64,000 bases of DNA from Amphibalanus amphitrite. Its lineage: Eukaryota > Arthropoda > Thecostraca > Balanomorpha > Balanidae. Made by a program: the position numbers and the translations under genes. The DNA lies in NCBI RefSeq assembly GCF_019059575.1, contig NW_024882200.1:186001-250000 (forward strand). The letters are read 5' to 3'. The stretch's first letter is position 1. Each line of letters starts with the position of its first letter. Under the pieces are notes generated by a model that was not told where the DNA came from, searched no databases, and saw only the letters and a program-made list of their open reading frames with translations. Below are positions 46,940 through 56,527 of this stretch, piece after piece.

Positions 46940-49900
46940 ATGGAAGAAGATAGACAAAGCCTTCTTAATTTGTCCATTGTTACATTTAATGTTCGCGGTC
47001 TTCGGGACCGCATAAAGAGAAGATCAATTTTCCGGCATCTCAGAATTGCATATTCGAAAAACATCATTGTGTTACAGGAGACGCATTCAAGACCAAGTAT
47101 GGAATTTGGATGGAAAACTGAATGGAAGGGCAAAATGATATTTTCTCACGGTTCTGAATCGGGCCAGGCCGGTGTTGCCATATTGTTTCCTCCCGGATTC
47201 GCATTTAACGTTAATGCGAGTCAGATAGACGATAAAGGTCGATTCGCGGTCGCCGAAATCGTGTTACGGGATTGTAATGTGCCAATCATTGGTGTCTATG
47301 GACCAGCCAATGACAACCAAGACCATAAATGTAAATTTCTTGACACGGTCAGAGAGCTGCTACTGTGCTATAACAGCCACAAGGTACTTTTGGCAGGTGA
47401 CTTTAATATAAAGCTTGATCCACTGGATACGGATAGTACAGCGTTCAAAAAATCACGAGCCTCTACAAAGCTGCGCGACATAATAGATGAGTTTTCACTT
47501 CAGGATTGCTGGCGAGCTCAGCATCCAGCAAGCAGACAGTATACATGGCGACGAGTGACACCGCTACAGCAGTCACGCATCGATTACATATTCGTTGGCT
47601 CTAGCTTAGTACAGTATAACTCGGTTAAGGCCAAGATTGAAGCGGGGCTGCTTAGTGACCATAATTTCGTCGTGTTGAGCATTGATATGTCAGTCGAGCC
47701 ACGTGGACCCGGAATATGGAGATTTAATAACAACCTATTGAAAGATGACATTTATGTTAGATCAGTAAAAGATGAGATAAGAAAAGCCGTTAATAAGATA
47801 GGAGAATATGATGACGATATGCATAAGGGTATTTTAGTGGAAATGATGCTTAGTAGAATCAGAGTAATTTCAATTAAGCGTAGCAGAACATTAGCTCGCG
47901 AGATAAGAAAGGAAGAGAACGCAATTTATAACAAATTATGTGACTTAGATGCCAAATTGGCGCAGGCACCATGTGAGCAGGTGAGAAGTGAATATGTAAG
48001 TACACGCAGCCGATTGGAAGAGATTAAACAAGAAAGGGGAAAATCGGCTATTATTGCTTCACGAGCAAAGTGGATAGAAGAGGGCGAAAAGTCAACAAAG
48101 TACTTTACTCGAATGGTGGAACAACGAGCCGCGCAAAAGAATATCACCGCGATTAAGGAGATAGACGGTAGCACAGTTAGGGGCAATAAAGCAATCTTAA
48201 ATGCATGCGCCGATTATTACAGAAATCTTTACGAGTCAAAATCATTAGGACGCGATAAGTATAGTTATTTTGTACCTGATAACAACGCAGAACGGCTGTC
48301 TGAGGTAGAAAAGCTAGCATGTGAGGGACCGATCACAAAAGAAGAAGGAAGAGTTGCCCTATCAAAAATGGCATTGAATAAAGCCTCAGGAATATCGGGG
48401 TTTTCTGCAGAATTTTTCGCCCTGTTCTGGGATGATCTAGGTGAGCTTTTGACTGATTATGTAAATGAGGCGCGAAGCCAGGGAATGTTTTTTATAGCCC
48501 ATCGTAGAGGTGTTTTAACGTTAATCCCCAAAAAAGGTGACCAAAGAATGTTGGAAAACAAAAGGCCAATCTGCTTACTTGATGTTATTTATAAACTGGT
48601 GGCAAAAGTGATTGCGTTAAGAATTGAAAAAGTGATAGATAAACTGATCAATAAAAGTCAAACTGGCTTCCTAAAAGGCAGATATATCGGTGAAAATCTA
48701 AGGCTGGTGTCAGATGTTATAGAATATTGCAAAATAGACGACGTAGATGGAATTCTACTTGCATTAGATTACAAAAATGCTTTCGATTCGATCGAACACG
48801 ATTTTTTGCAATTCACACTCGAAAGCTTTAACTTTGGACCAAACTTGCGATCTTGGATTACGCTGCTGTACACGGGTGCTCAGCTCACAGTTTCCAATAA
48901 TGGATATACTTCTGACTGGTTCCCGTGTACCAGAGGGACGTTTCAAGGCTCGCCTCTCAGCGGGTTGTTGTTCATCCTCTCGGTGGAGTTGTTAGCGATT
49001 AAGATACGGTCCATGCAGAATATTCAGGGCATTGTGATCAGTGGTCAAGAAGTTAAACTCAGTCAATATGCTGACGACAGTACTTTGTTTCTCCGCAACA
49101 AAGATTCTGTCGAGCAGGCCTTAGACGTCATAAAAGTATTCCAACAGGCATCTGGACTTGAACTTAACATCCACAAAACAAAGCTCATGTGGCTCGGTAA
49201 ACGGTCGAACGCTTTCGAATCCATTCATGCCATTGAAGCTGTGCCAAAAATCAAAATTCTGGGAGTTTGGTTCTGTGCGTCAGGCCCGTGTGGCGCTGAC
49301 AACATTGCACCAATCACCATTAAAGTAAAGCGTATATTAAATTCATGGTCGCAACGTAGTTTGACGATTAAAGGTCGAATCGTGGTGTCAAAAACCCTGC
49401 TAGCTTCCCAGATCGTCTTCTTGTCGATGTGTGCCACTATTCAAAAGGCAGATTTGGACGAACTTCAGAGACTGCTCATGAATTTTCTTTGGAGAGGCAG
49501 ACCCCCGAAAGTGGCCAAAGCTACATTAGTGCAAACGATTAGAAATGGTGGTCTAAACGCTGTAGATATTTTTTGTTTCTACACAGCTTTACAATTATCC
49601 TGGATTAAAAGAATGGCGTTCTGTTCCGAATCCCCATGGCGGATTATTTTACAACGCCGTTTAGGGGAATTCAATATAACTGACCTTCTTAAGAGCAACA
49701 ACGCCAAATCATATTTAAGAGAACTGAAAGTTCCTCAATTCTATAAAGACATAATATCAATATTCCATAACATAAATACGTCACCAGTAAACAATGCCGT
49801 TCAAGCCCGACTGCAAAATCTCTGGCACAACGATAAAATTAAGGTGAACAACAGACACACATTCAACAAAGCCCTGTACGGTTGTGGAATACGATACGTT

Positions 49901-50740
49901 GACGACTTAGTTGGCGATAACGGCGAGTTTTTGAACTACGCGCAGATTCTAAGAAAGTTCCCACGATTAAATGTAGACTTTCTCACCATTAACTCTTTGA
50001 GAAGGTCAATCCCAAAGGAATGGAAAGACATGATTAAAGGTAACCCACTTAGTGTGGCCACGTCGGAGGACAAAGAAAACATTTTCTTTCTAGGTAGTAA
50101 TTCGTCTAAAGTCATGTTGGAACACTGCAGAAGTCATCACTATTATAAGAGACTGATCGACAAACATCAACCTAGAGCGGAAATTAAATGGACGGAAGAA
50201 GGTGCACGCGTTGCTAACTGGAGTAAAATTTACATGATCCCATATAATTGTACAAAATCTACTAGATTACAGTCACTTCATTATAGGATTATTCATCGGT
50301 ACATTCCCACCAGGAAATTCCTATGTACGAGGGGGATAGCTGGTAGCCCACTCTGTTTGAAATGTTTCGCCGTGGACACATTACAACACTTTTTCTGCGA
50401 CTGCGAAGACGTTGAAAACCTTTGGGTGATAATCGTTGGTGCTTTAAAACGTTCCTTTAATCTTTCTGATCGTCAAACATCTAGCGAAAATATGTTACTT
50501 GGAATATGTGATGCGCCTCCTGTTGTTAACCTTATAATTCTCCTGTGTAAGAATTATATAATAAATTGCAAACTAGGGCAACATGTAGGTGATAATATAG
50601 ATATTGAAACATTCAAACACATCCTCAAACAAGAATTCAAAGCAGAGATGTTGATCGAAAAGAAAAATAATGTCGTAGAAGATGTAATTAAGAAGTGGCA
50701 TAAGGTATTTGATGCTGAGGGGAATTGTGTATTGTTCTGA
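46940..50740 (+). CDS. LINE ORF2: AP-type endonuclease and reverse transcriptase
   Basis: 1266 residues, uninterrupted. The N-terminal apurinic-type endonuclease has every expected active-site element: N17 (TFNVRGL), E47 (LQETH), Y120 (GVYGPAND), D154/N156 (LAGDFNI), D215 (RIDYIFVG) and D240-H241 (LLSDHNF). The reverse transcriptase follows: LIPKKGD, KRPICLLDVIYKLVAKVIA, QTGFLKGRYIGEN, LALDYKNAFDS, RGTFQGSPLSGLLFILSVEL, and the catalytic YADD at residues 710-713. A C-terminal CX2CX7HX2C motif (C1139, C1142, H1150, C1153) sits in the segment resembling the zf-RVT domain of L1-type elements. The enzyme would nick the target and prime cDNA from it in the nucleus. All essential residues are present, so it may be active. 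Confidence 0.97.
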   Translation: MEEDRQSLLNLSIVTFNVRGLRDRIKRRSIFRHLRIAYSKNIIVLQETHSRPSMEFGWKTEWKGKMIFSHGSESGQAGVAILFPPGFAFNVNASQIDDKGRFAVAEIVLRDCNVPIIGVYGPANDNQDHKCKFLDTVRELLLCYNSHKVLLAGDFNIKLDPLDTDSTAFKKSRASTKLRDIIDEFSLQDCWRAQHPASRQYTWRRVTPLQQSRIDYIFVGSSLVQYNSVKAKIEAGLLSDHNFVVLSIDMSVEPRGPGIWRFNNNLLKDDIYVRSVKDEIRKAVNKIGEYDDDMHKGILVEMMLSRIRVISIKRSRTLAREIRKEENAIYNKLCDLDAKLAQAPCEQVRSEYVSTRSRLEEIKQERGKSAIIASRAKWIEEGEKSTKYFTRMVEQRAAQKNITAIKEIDGSTVRGNKAILNACADYYRNLYESKSLGRDKYSYFVPDNNAERLSEVEKLACEGPITKEEGRVALSKMALNKASGISGFSAEFFALFWDDLGELLTDYVNEARSQGMFFIAHRRGVLTLIPKKGDQRMLENKRPICLLDVIYKLVAKVIALRIEKVIDKLINKSQTGFLKGRYIGENLRLVSDVIEYCKIDDVDGILLALDYKNAFDSIEHDFLQFTLESFNFGPNLRSWITLLYTGAQLTVSNNGYTSDWFPCTRGTFQGSPLSGLLFILSVELLAIKIRSMQNIQGIVISGQEVKLSQYADDSTLFLRNKDSVEQALDVIKVFQQASGLELNIHKTKLMWLGKRSNAFESIHAIEAVPKIKILGVWFCASGPCGADNIAPITIKVKRILNSWSQRSLTIKGRIVVSKTLLASQIVFLSMCATIQKADLDELQRLLMNFLWRGRPPKVAKATLVQTIRNGGLNAVDIFCFYTALQLSWIKRMAFCSESPWRIILQRRLGEFNITDLLKSNNAKSYLRELKVPQFYKDIISIFHNINTSPVNNAVQARLQNLWHNDKIKVNNRHTFNKALYGCGIRYVDDLVGDNGEFLNYAQILRKFPRLNVDFLTINSLRRSIPKEWKDMIKGNPLSVATSEDKENIFFLGSNSSKVMLEHCRSHHYYKRLIDKHQPRAEIKWTEEGARVANWSKIYMIPYNCTKSTRLQSLHYRIIHRYIPTRKFLCTRGIAGSPLCLKCFAVDTLQHFFCDCEDVENLWVIIVGALKRSFNLSDRQTSSENMLLGICDAPPVVNLIILLCKNYIINCKLGQHVGDNIDIETFKHILKQEFKAEMLIEKKNNVVEDVIKKWHKVFDAEGNCVLF

Positions 50741-51234
50741 CACGCGTGAACTTATAACCCGGTCCCTTGTACCGGGCTGCACCGATTAGGCGCGATTGCG
50801 CGAAATGCGTAACGAGCGAGCATCGCCTCGTGCGATCCGTGGCCCCCGCCCTACCCCATCCGGGCTAACCCGTGCCCGGCCCCCTGCATATGCAGGGCAG
50901 GCCGGGCCGCCGGCCCGTCGCGCGGACCGCCTGTGGCCCGCGCTTGGCGGGCCGGTGGTCAGGGGGCGCCGCCTCGCGTGGGTAGACGCACGTAGGTGCG
51001 AGGCGGCGCGGGCGGGGGCCAACAGCCCCGTCCCAGCCCAGTGCGGGACGGGCTGAGGCATACCCGGACGTACCTGTAATGTCATTGTCTATTATCTACA
51101 TAGGTGTGTCTATTGCCAACTGCTTTTGTGTGTACTCAGTGTTAAGTTGTGGACTCATTCTAAGTGTCAATCTGTGTGTGCGACGTGTGTTGTGTCTTCT
51201 TTATGTGTAAATAAATTATTCTGCCAGAAAAAAA
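50741..51234 (+). other. LINE 3' UTR with GC-rich structured segment and poly(A) signal
   Basis: 50780-51070 is strongly GC-rich and self-complementary, for example CCCTGCATATGCAGGG, and GCC/GGC arms around 50885-50945. It is followed by a T/G-rich tail, AATAAA (51210-51215) and about eight terminal A. Structured 3' ends often serve in template recognition by LINE reverse transcriptases; here that is inference. Confidence 0.7.
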
Positions 51235-51235
51235 A

Positions 51236-51250
51236 GCGGCGTTTGAACTT
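51236..51250. repeat. LINE target-site duplication, 3' copy
   Basis: GCGGCGTTTGAACTT, identical to 44552-44566, directly after the terminal A run. Confidence 0.95.
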
Positions 51251-51467
51251 TTGCCGTTTTTGAGGCTAAAATGGCGGACATGACGTCACTAAAACGTCAA
51301 TTTCTCAAATATTTTCCGACGGATTTCGCTCAAATTTTCAGGGAACGTGTCAAATTGATGTAAGAAAAGGTACTGAAAGTTTGGCGGCGCTGCGCGCCGC
51401 CGTTTTTTAGATATTGCAAATATTCGCGAGGGGAGTAAAATTTACCCCCCAGCCCCGCGCGGGTTAA

Positions 51468-52045
51468 TATTCATTGTGATCAGAGAGCTTTTTTATTCCA
51501 AAGAAAAGTTAGGAAGAAAACCTAAAGAAAACCTTGCGGCGCGAGCTATTGGCGAAAAACAGGAGGGGTGGGCGGAATCCGCCCCCCTCCCCCTTCCACT
51601 GCGCGTGTTAAAATGTGAGGATGAGAGAGGAGGAGTGGGAAATTATAATTAAATTCGAACGTGTTTTTAATGTCCAAATACATAATGCAGTTTTGTCCGT
51701 AATGGCACAATCAAACAAAGACTACACTCATTCGTTTACATGTAATTATACATCAACCGGGCCTGCCTATTGACTAGGGCCGGTCTCCGGCTGGTTTTGT
51801 TAGGTCTAGTTTCAGGCAGAACATGAACGGCGTTGATGTACTTGGGAGTTTTTACAGCGTTAACTTAACAATGCTTTATGCTACAGCCGAGTCTGCAACT
51901 CAACCTGGTCGTTACTCGGCATTGTCGTTATCACAGAGCTTCAAATCGATCAGCTACAGGCTGAACACGTACCTATAGGGTATAGGAAGACGTCCAAAAA
52001 CTGTGGGCCATAGTATCTGTAGTGGGATCTACGTTCCATGCTGGT
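51468..52045. other. intronic sequence without a recognised gene
   Basis: A short inverted repeat (GGAGGGGTGGGCGG and CCGCCCCCCTCC) lies at about 51561-51592. The remainder is AT-rich with no recognisable feature. Confidence 0.5.
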
Positions 52046-52203
52046 CAGGCATTTTGCAAAATGCCTAGTCATTTTGTAAAATGGCTAGCCATTTTGAAAA
52101 AAAGCCTGGTTACGTTCAGTCATTTTTCAAACAGCCGTCTTTTTGTAAAATGCCTAGGCATTTTACAAAATGACTGATTTTCTAAAGTGCCTGCAACATA
52201 TAC
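52046..52203. repeat. palindromic repeat block, right copy of the 13.5-kb inverted pair
   Basis: It starts CAGGCATTTTGCAAAATGCC and ends CTAAAGTGCCTG. The units CATTTTGCAAAATG, TCATTTTGTAAAATGGC and TAGGCATTTTACAAAATG alternate in orientation. The last 55 bp (52150-52203) are the reverse complement of 38616-38670. The flanks show no clear target duplication. Confidence 0.75.
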
Positions 52204-52245
52204 ATTATACATCCTCTTCCGACCAACGTCGTGACCAGATTGGGT

Positions 52246-52424
52246 TTGACCTGAGCTTGGCCTGAGTTGAACATCCCCAGTTGACCTCACCCAAACAAGA
52301 AACATGGAATTCGACGCGCCTGATATGACGAACACGAGGATCTGTGGCCATTTTAAGCAAAATAAAAGAGCCATATGTTGGGACATCCGACCTCACCTGA
52401 CCTCAGAGGTCGCCACTTGATTTG
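52246..52424 (-). repeat. fragment with AGGTCA-type motifs
   Basis: TGACCT-type motifs in the 52246-52292 and 52390-52414 segments are the inverse of AGGTCA. Between them is TTCGACGCGCC, also found in the TTAA element near 59919. It is likely a truncated relative of the AGGTCA-carrying elements. No ends can be placed. Confidence 0.55.
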
Positions 52425-52639
52425 AGACCTAAAAATTAGGTACAGCCGTTGCGTCTCGTAACGGCACAGCCACGCACGATCTTTTTTATCCACGAAGCTA
52501 GATCTAGCTCAATTGCGGCAAACGGCGAGGGGCAGAGGGGAGGTCCAACCCACCCTTCTTCCTGCCCGAGGCATATGTAGAAATCCAAAGAGTCCAGCAA
52601 AGTTAAATTCCTCTGCAGATGCTGGTGTAGGTCTCTCAA

Positions 52640-53400
52640 AAGTCAAAGGCCTGTGGGTGTGTCAGAGGTTGGGCTGAGTCCTTGAGACCAGTGAGAGGAC
52701 TCTGGAAGGGGAGGGATGTTCTCATAAGCCAGTGTGGACATTGGACAGTCACCAATTCACCATCATACTGCAGCATGACAGATGACTCTGACACTTGTCA
52801 GTGTTGCCTGTGCAAGGTCCTCAACTCCCCAAAAGCCAGTATGGGCCTTTGGTTACTAGTGTAGCCTGTAGGGCTCTTGCAACTCAGAGGCCTTTGTGAA
52901 GGCCTTAGATATCATTGTGGGCCTTCAGACATCAGCAGAGCCTCTAAGGCACCTGTGATGTAGCCCTCAGCTATCAGTAACTGTGAGTGTAGGTATGATA
53001 GAGTATTGCATAATCCTCAGGGACTGATAAGGATAACATGAGCCACCTTGAACAAAAAATTTGGGTCACTCGGTCCTCAGAATCCTGCATGGGTCAGCAA
53101 ACCAGCAGAAGTTGCTAAGATGCTGGTGTGGAGCCTCCAGGCTGCTGAGATTGGTGTGGAACAGCTCAGGACTGTGTGAGAACCTCTATTACTTGTCAGT
53201 CATTATCAGATGTAACAGAACTCTGAAGCATTCAAAGCCCCTGTAGAACATCTTGAGACCACCTGCCTCTTAGGAAGCCACATAGGGGCTCACTGACTCT
53301 TACACTGACATGAGCCTTAGAAGCCAGTATGAGCCCCCAGGGGCAGGACTAGGAGCCTGTATAAGTCCTAAGAAACAAGTTTTTATTTGGACACCTAAGG
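52640..53400. repeat. degenerate short-period repeat region
   Basis: Phrases such as GAGCCTCTAAGG, GGGCCTTCAGACATCAG, AGGCCTTAGATATCA and AGCCAGTATGAGCC recur at irregular spacings of about 25-30 bp, as in an old decayed minisatellite. Similar phrases occur in the opposite orientation at about 61370-61660. No gene. Confidence 0.5.
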
Positions 53401-54100
53401 GTAAGTTTAAAACCTTGAAGATATTAATCAGCACTTTGTATCATGTATAATATAGGTAGCCCAGGGGCTCTCACACAACAATGTGGAAGGCATCAGCATC
53501 AAATGACATGTCCGCACTCCTACCTATTAGATTATTGAGATGAAATTCAACTGTGTTACACACAAACTGAAACAGTGCCCTCCTCCACACTGCAACCCTC
53601 AGTCCAGGCTGGATGGGCAGCTTTATCTCATGCAGGCTGCTCTTTTGGGGATTGTAGTGTCACCGCTGCTCCCAACGTGAGTCGTGACACCTGTAGCCAG
53701 GTGCCGGGAGTACTTGTGGGACTGGTCGGACTGTCCTTTAGAATGGGCGGGCGGTGACTCAATAGGGTGCCTACCCAGACCAATGTCTTCCCTAATTCCT
53801 ATCATCCTTCTGGTTTTGAAATGGTCTTGTCAGACCGAAAGGGCCTAACCAACAAAACAAACAAAACAAAACAAAAACAAGACAGCAGTCAGTGTCAAGT
53901 GAGCAGCCTCAGCCTGGAGATTAGGGTCGGGTGATGATATCAGCAATACAATAGTGATAAGTGATGGTCTCTGTCCTCTGGTGATGGTGTTGGATTCCCC
54001 ATTCAATGGAGAAATCTAGCTAAAATTAATCAAACTACTCTGAGCAAAAATATGACATCAAAAACAATATTGACATGAAATAAACACGTAATTTTCCCAC
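53401..54100. other. intron 1 sequence next to exon 1
   Basis: Contains a CAAAA-rich tract (about 53852-53881). It is otherwise unremarkable, ending at the exon 1 donor. Confidence 0.5.
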
Positions 54101-54163
54101 CTGAAGACCAGAAAGGCCAAACTTCTTCCACTCCTGAACAATGTTTATCACTTTTGCACTCAT
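54101..54163 (-). CDS. CUX1/CASP-like: CUX/CASP coding exon 1 (start codon)
   Basis: 21 codons on the minus strand: ATG at 54163-54161, with the sequence MSAKVINIVQEWKKFGLSGL followed by Q, then the donor CAG|GTGGGAAAA. Vertebrate CUX1/CASP begins with a similarly short first exon containing W-K-x-F-(D)-L-x-x-LQ just before the RELD segment. The WKKF-L-LQ pattern, the exon size and the phase-0 junction to exon 2 all match. An in-frame stop lies a few codons upstream of the ATG, so this is the natural start. The first intron is 25 kb. The length is too short for recognition alone; the call rests on exons 2 and 3 and the matching junction. Confidence 0.82.
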
Positions 54164-54538
54164 TTTTACACTTTCACTCCTTCACAAAACACCACAAATC
54201 ACTCAAATCACTCAATTCACCTCACAATATCACTAATCACGACACCAAAACACACAAACGCAACGTAGACAGCTTACGATGTAAACAATATCAGCTGACG
54301 ACTACAATAGAGAAGAAATTTTAAGCAGAACGTTTCTGATTTCTGCTTCCTACAATACAATACAAATGCTTGAAATGCAATTGATTATGAGCTGACAAAA
54401 AGTTATGTTTCAACAAAGATAATTTTACACAAGGTTTTAACACACAAAGGAAAAAAAGCAATTTGAAGTAAAAGAGATTGTGCTGCTCTATAGTATCGTA
54501 AGAAAGAAGACATTTCCGACGCTCAAGTTTCGAAAGAA
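54164..54538 (-). promoter_or_regulatory. CUX/CASP 5' UTR and proximal promoter region
   Basis: 375 bp between the start codon and the left inverted-repeat arm. It is CA-rich with a loose ATCACTCA repeat near 54198-54217. No TATA box at a convincing position. Transcription start not determinable. Confidence 0.45.
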
Positions 54539-54588
54539 TTGACCGGTCAGCGTATTTACAAATTGCAACCGAGCTCCGCCGTGGGGTA

Positions 54589-56527
54589 AGGTGGGCAGGG
54601 GTTTTCGCCAGTTTTCGCACTACGGCTGCGGTTGAACTACCGTCTGTGGTAGAAACTTCGGGATGATGGCGCGTTTCATACGAAATCTGGCGCAATGTTT
54701 GTTTGCTTCTGAACTTGTATTGTTATTGCTGTGAGCTCTTGAAGTGGGAGTGTTTCAATAACAATTTGTGGATTATTTGAGTTTCTTGCTATAAAAATCG
54801 AATAATATTATGAAACATTGTGTGGAAACTGCAAATAATGATATAATCAATTGCTTAGTTTGGGAATTGATACACATTTTGTAGAGGTTTGTCTGGCAAA
54901 TGGTGTAACAAACTTCAAGCCTATCATGATCTGAAGCTGTTGTAACAAATCAAAATTGTTTTGATGTTCCATAGTACCTTGTTGGAAAGACTGGAGCATG
55001 GTTCAAGATGATGTTTAAAAATTCAAGATTTGTATAAAAGCTCATGACTGAAGAGCAAAAACAGTTATATGATGGCTCAATCAAACGTGGAAATGGATGA
55101 CAAAACAAAAAGTAGAGTATCTACATTCCGGCATGTGAGAACAACTTCAGAACTTCATAGTTCTTGTAGTATTGCATTCTTCTTATGTACAGTTCTAGGT
55201 TTTGTTAGGGTATTTCAATTTTGATGTGTCAGTTGAGATATAGGTGGATTGCGGACAAAATTTAGAATCATTGCATGGTACCTAGATAGGTACTTGTTGG
55301 GTAAAAAGGTATGTGATGAATGCCACGAGAAGGTTTTTTAATGATTTAATATATGGTTATTGTTGTGCCTACAAAAATGCACGCTCCTACTAGCACCTAG
55401 TTTTTGAATCAAATCGAAAGTACCTATTTGCTATGAATGTAAATATGTACCTGCAAAGTATGTCAATAAATTTGTGTGATGTTGACCAGAGAGCCGTATC
55501 ATCTGGGCATTTATGTTGCTTCTTACATTAGGTGTTAAGCATAGTAATTATGGATGAACTTTGTGCAAATATCTTCAATGCACAGTGTATGTAGCATGTC
55601 TACAACCCTCACTGATCCTGCTATAGCTATAGGCATTTGGCACCAGCAAGACCAAGGGCATGAACTTCACAGTTGCTCAACCCTTTGTCATGCACCACCA
55701 GTCACTTTTTTTCCTTACATAGCAGTGTACACAATAATGTGCGGAGGGCCTACACAAAAACAACATTATTAGTGTGCACTATGATGCACAACATTGTACC
55801 CTGATTATTTGAATATTCTGATCACTCAACAGTCAACAGTCAGGAGACCATTTTTGAATGTCACATTTATTATACATCACTCGTCAAACAAGAGCATGAT
55901 GACTCACATTTTGACAAGCAATCATGGTAATATTCCAATAAGTTGGACACCTCCCTGTCCCTGGGCATCATTTTTCCAGGAAGGTACCTCTGCAGCAGGT
56001 GTTGTGATAGGTTAGGTTGAATTGGGCTAAGTTAGGTGAAGTAAGACGGTTAGGACCAGGTCAGACCGTAAGGCCTGGTCAGGCTGATTTTAATCTTTCA
56101 TTCTAATTTGACATAGATACCTATTATTACCTATGTTTTTGCTCCAGAATGAACTTCATTAGGTAATGAGTTCATTTTGTTTTGTTTTTTATCTGTCTTG
56201 TTTTGTGTTTTTGTCCCTTATGTTTTGCCCCATAGGCAAGGGTGGAGCTTTTCCAGGGAAGGTGGTGGGGCAAAAAGCCGTCAAACCTGCAATGCTCGGT
56301 GCAACTCAGATTATGGTTCAGATTATGTGCAACACTGAATCAATTCTTTTAATTACAGAACATTTTGAATTATACATACATTTCAAAGCTCCTCAATGCG
56401 AACAACATGGTGGTTTACTAAGCAACGAAGTTCTACAAATAAGCAAAAGTTGGAGGGGCATAACGCTATTTTTTCTCTGACAGCTTCGTAACATGTTACG
56501 AAGGCACTAAAACTACTTCAGTACCTA
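54589..56527. other. interior of the inverted-repeat interval, no recognised gene
   Basis: AT-rich, with only short open frames. GGTTAGGTT and AAGTTAGGT phrases near 56008-56040 faintly recall the TTAGG unit of arthropod telomeres but do not form an array. Confidence 0.45.

Larger units (their letters stand above)
44567..51234 (+). mobile_element. full-length LINE (L1/Tx1-like), 6.67 kb, both frames intact
   Basis: The element runs from immediately after the 5' target duplication to a short A tract next to the 3' copy. Layout: GC-rich 5' UTR (44567-44827), ORF1 (44828-46111), an 828-bp spacer, ORF2 (46940-50740), and a 3' UTR with a GC-rich structured segment and AATAAA at 51210-51215 just upstream of the terminal A run. 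A perfect 15-bp target duplication and two uninterrupted frames mean a recent insertion. Endonuclease plus reverse transcriptase with a C-terminal CCHC-type motif and a coiled-coil ORF1 fit the L1/Tx1 group of non-LTR retrotransposons. It lies antisense within CUX/CASP intron 1. Confidence 0.95.
43610..51463. mobile_element. TTAA-flanked (piggyBac-like) element split by a LINE
   Basis: The ends are CCCGCGCGGGGCTGGGG (43610) and CCCCAGCCCCGCGCGGG (ending 51463), flanked by TTAA at 43606-43609 and 51464-51467. Inverted tracts of GGGGTAAATTTTACCCC type follow each end. Without the LINE and its duplicated target the element is about 1.17 kb. It encodes no transposase. Its left half contains three dense AGGTCA-type arrays (reported separately). 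Phrases such as GGCGGCGCTGCGCGCCGCCG recall the TTAA element at 59193-60232, so the two are probably related families. Confidence 0.88.
28996..54100 (-). other. CUX/CASP intron 1, repeat-rich
   Basis: A 25.1-kb phase-0 intron between LQ|GTGGGAAA (exon 1 donor) and CCCGCAG|AGC (exon 2 acceptor). It hosts a mariner fossil, foldback elements, a nested hAT cluster, TTAA elements and a full-length LINE inserted antisense to the gene. The 5' portion (38.6-52.4 kb) is almost entirely transposon-derived. Confidence 0.88.

Noticed and set aside
38616..52203. A single giant Polinton/Maverick-type element bounded by the palindromic inverted repeats
   Set aside because: There is no DNA polymerase B, retroviral-like integrase, ATPase or capsid gene inside. 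The content is explained by separate smaller transposons and a LINE.
55998..56045. Arthropod telomere repeat (TTAGG)n
   Set aside because: Only a few irregular GGTTAGG-like phrases, with no tandem array.
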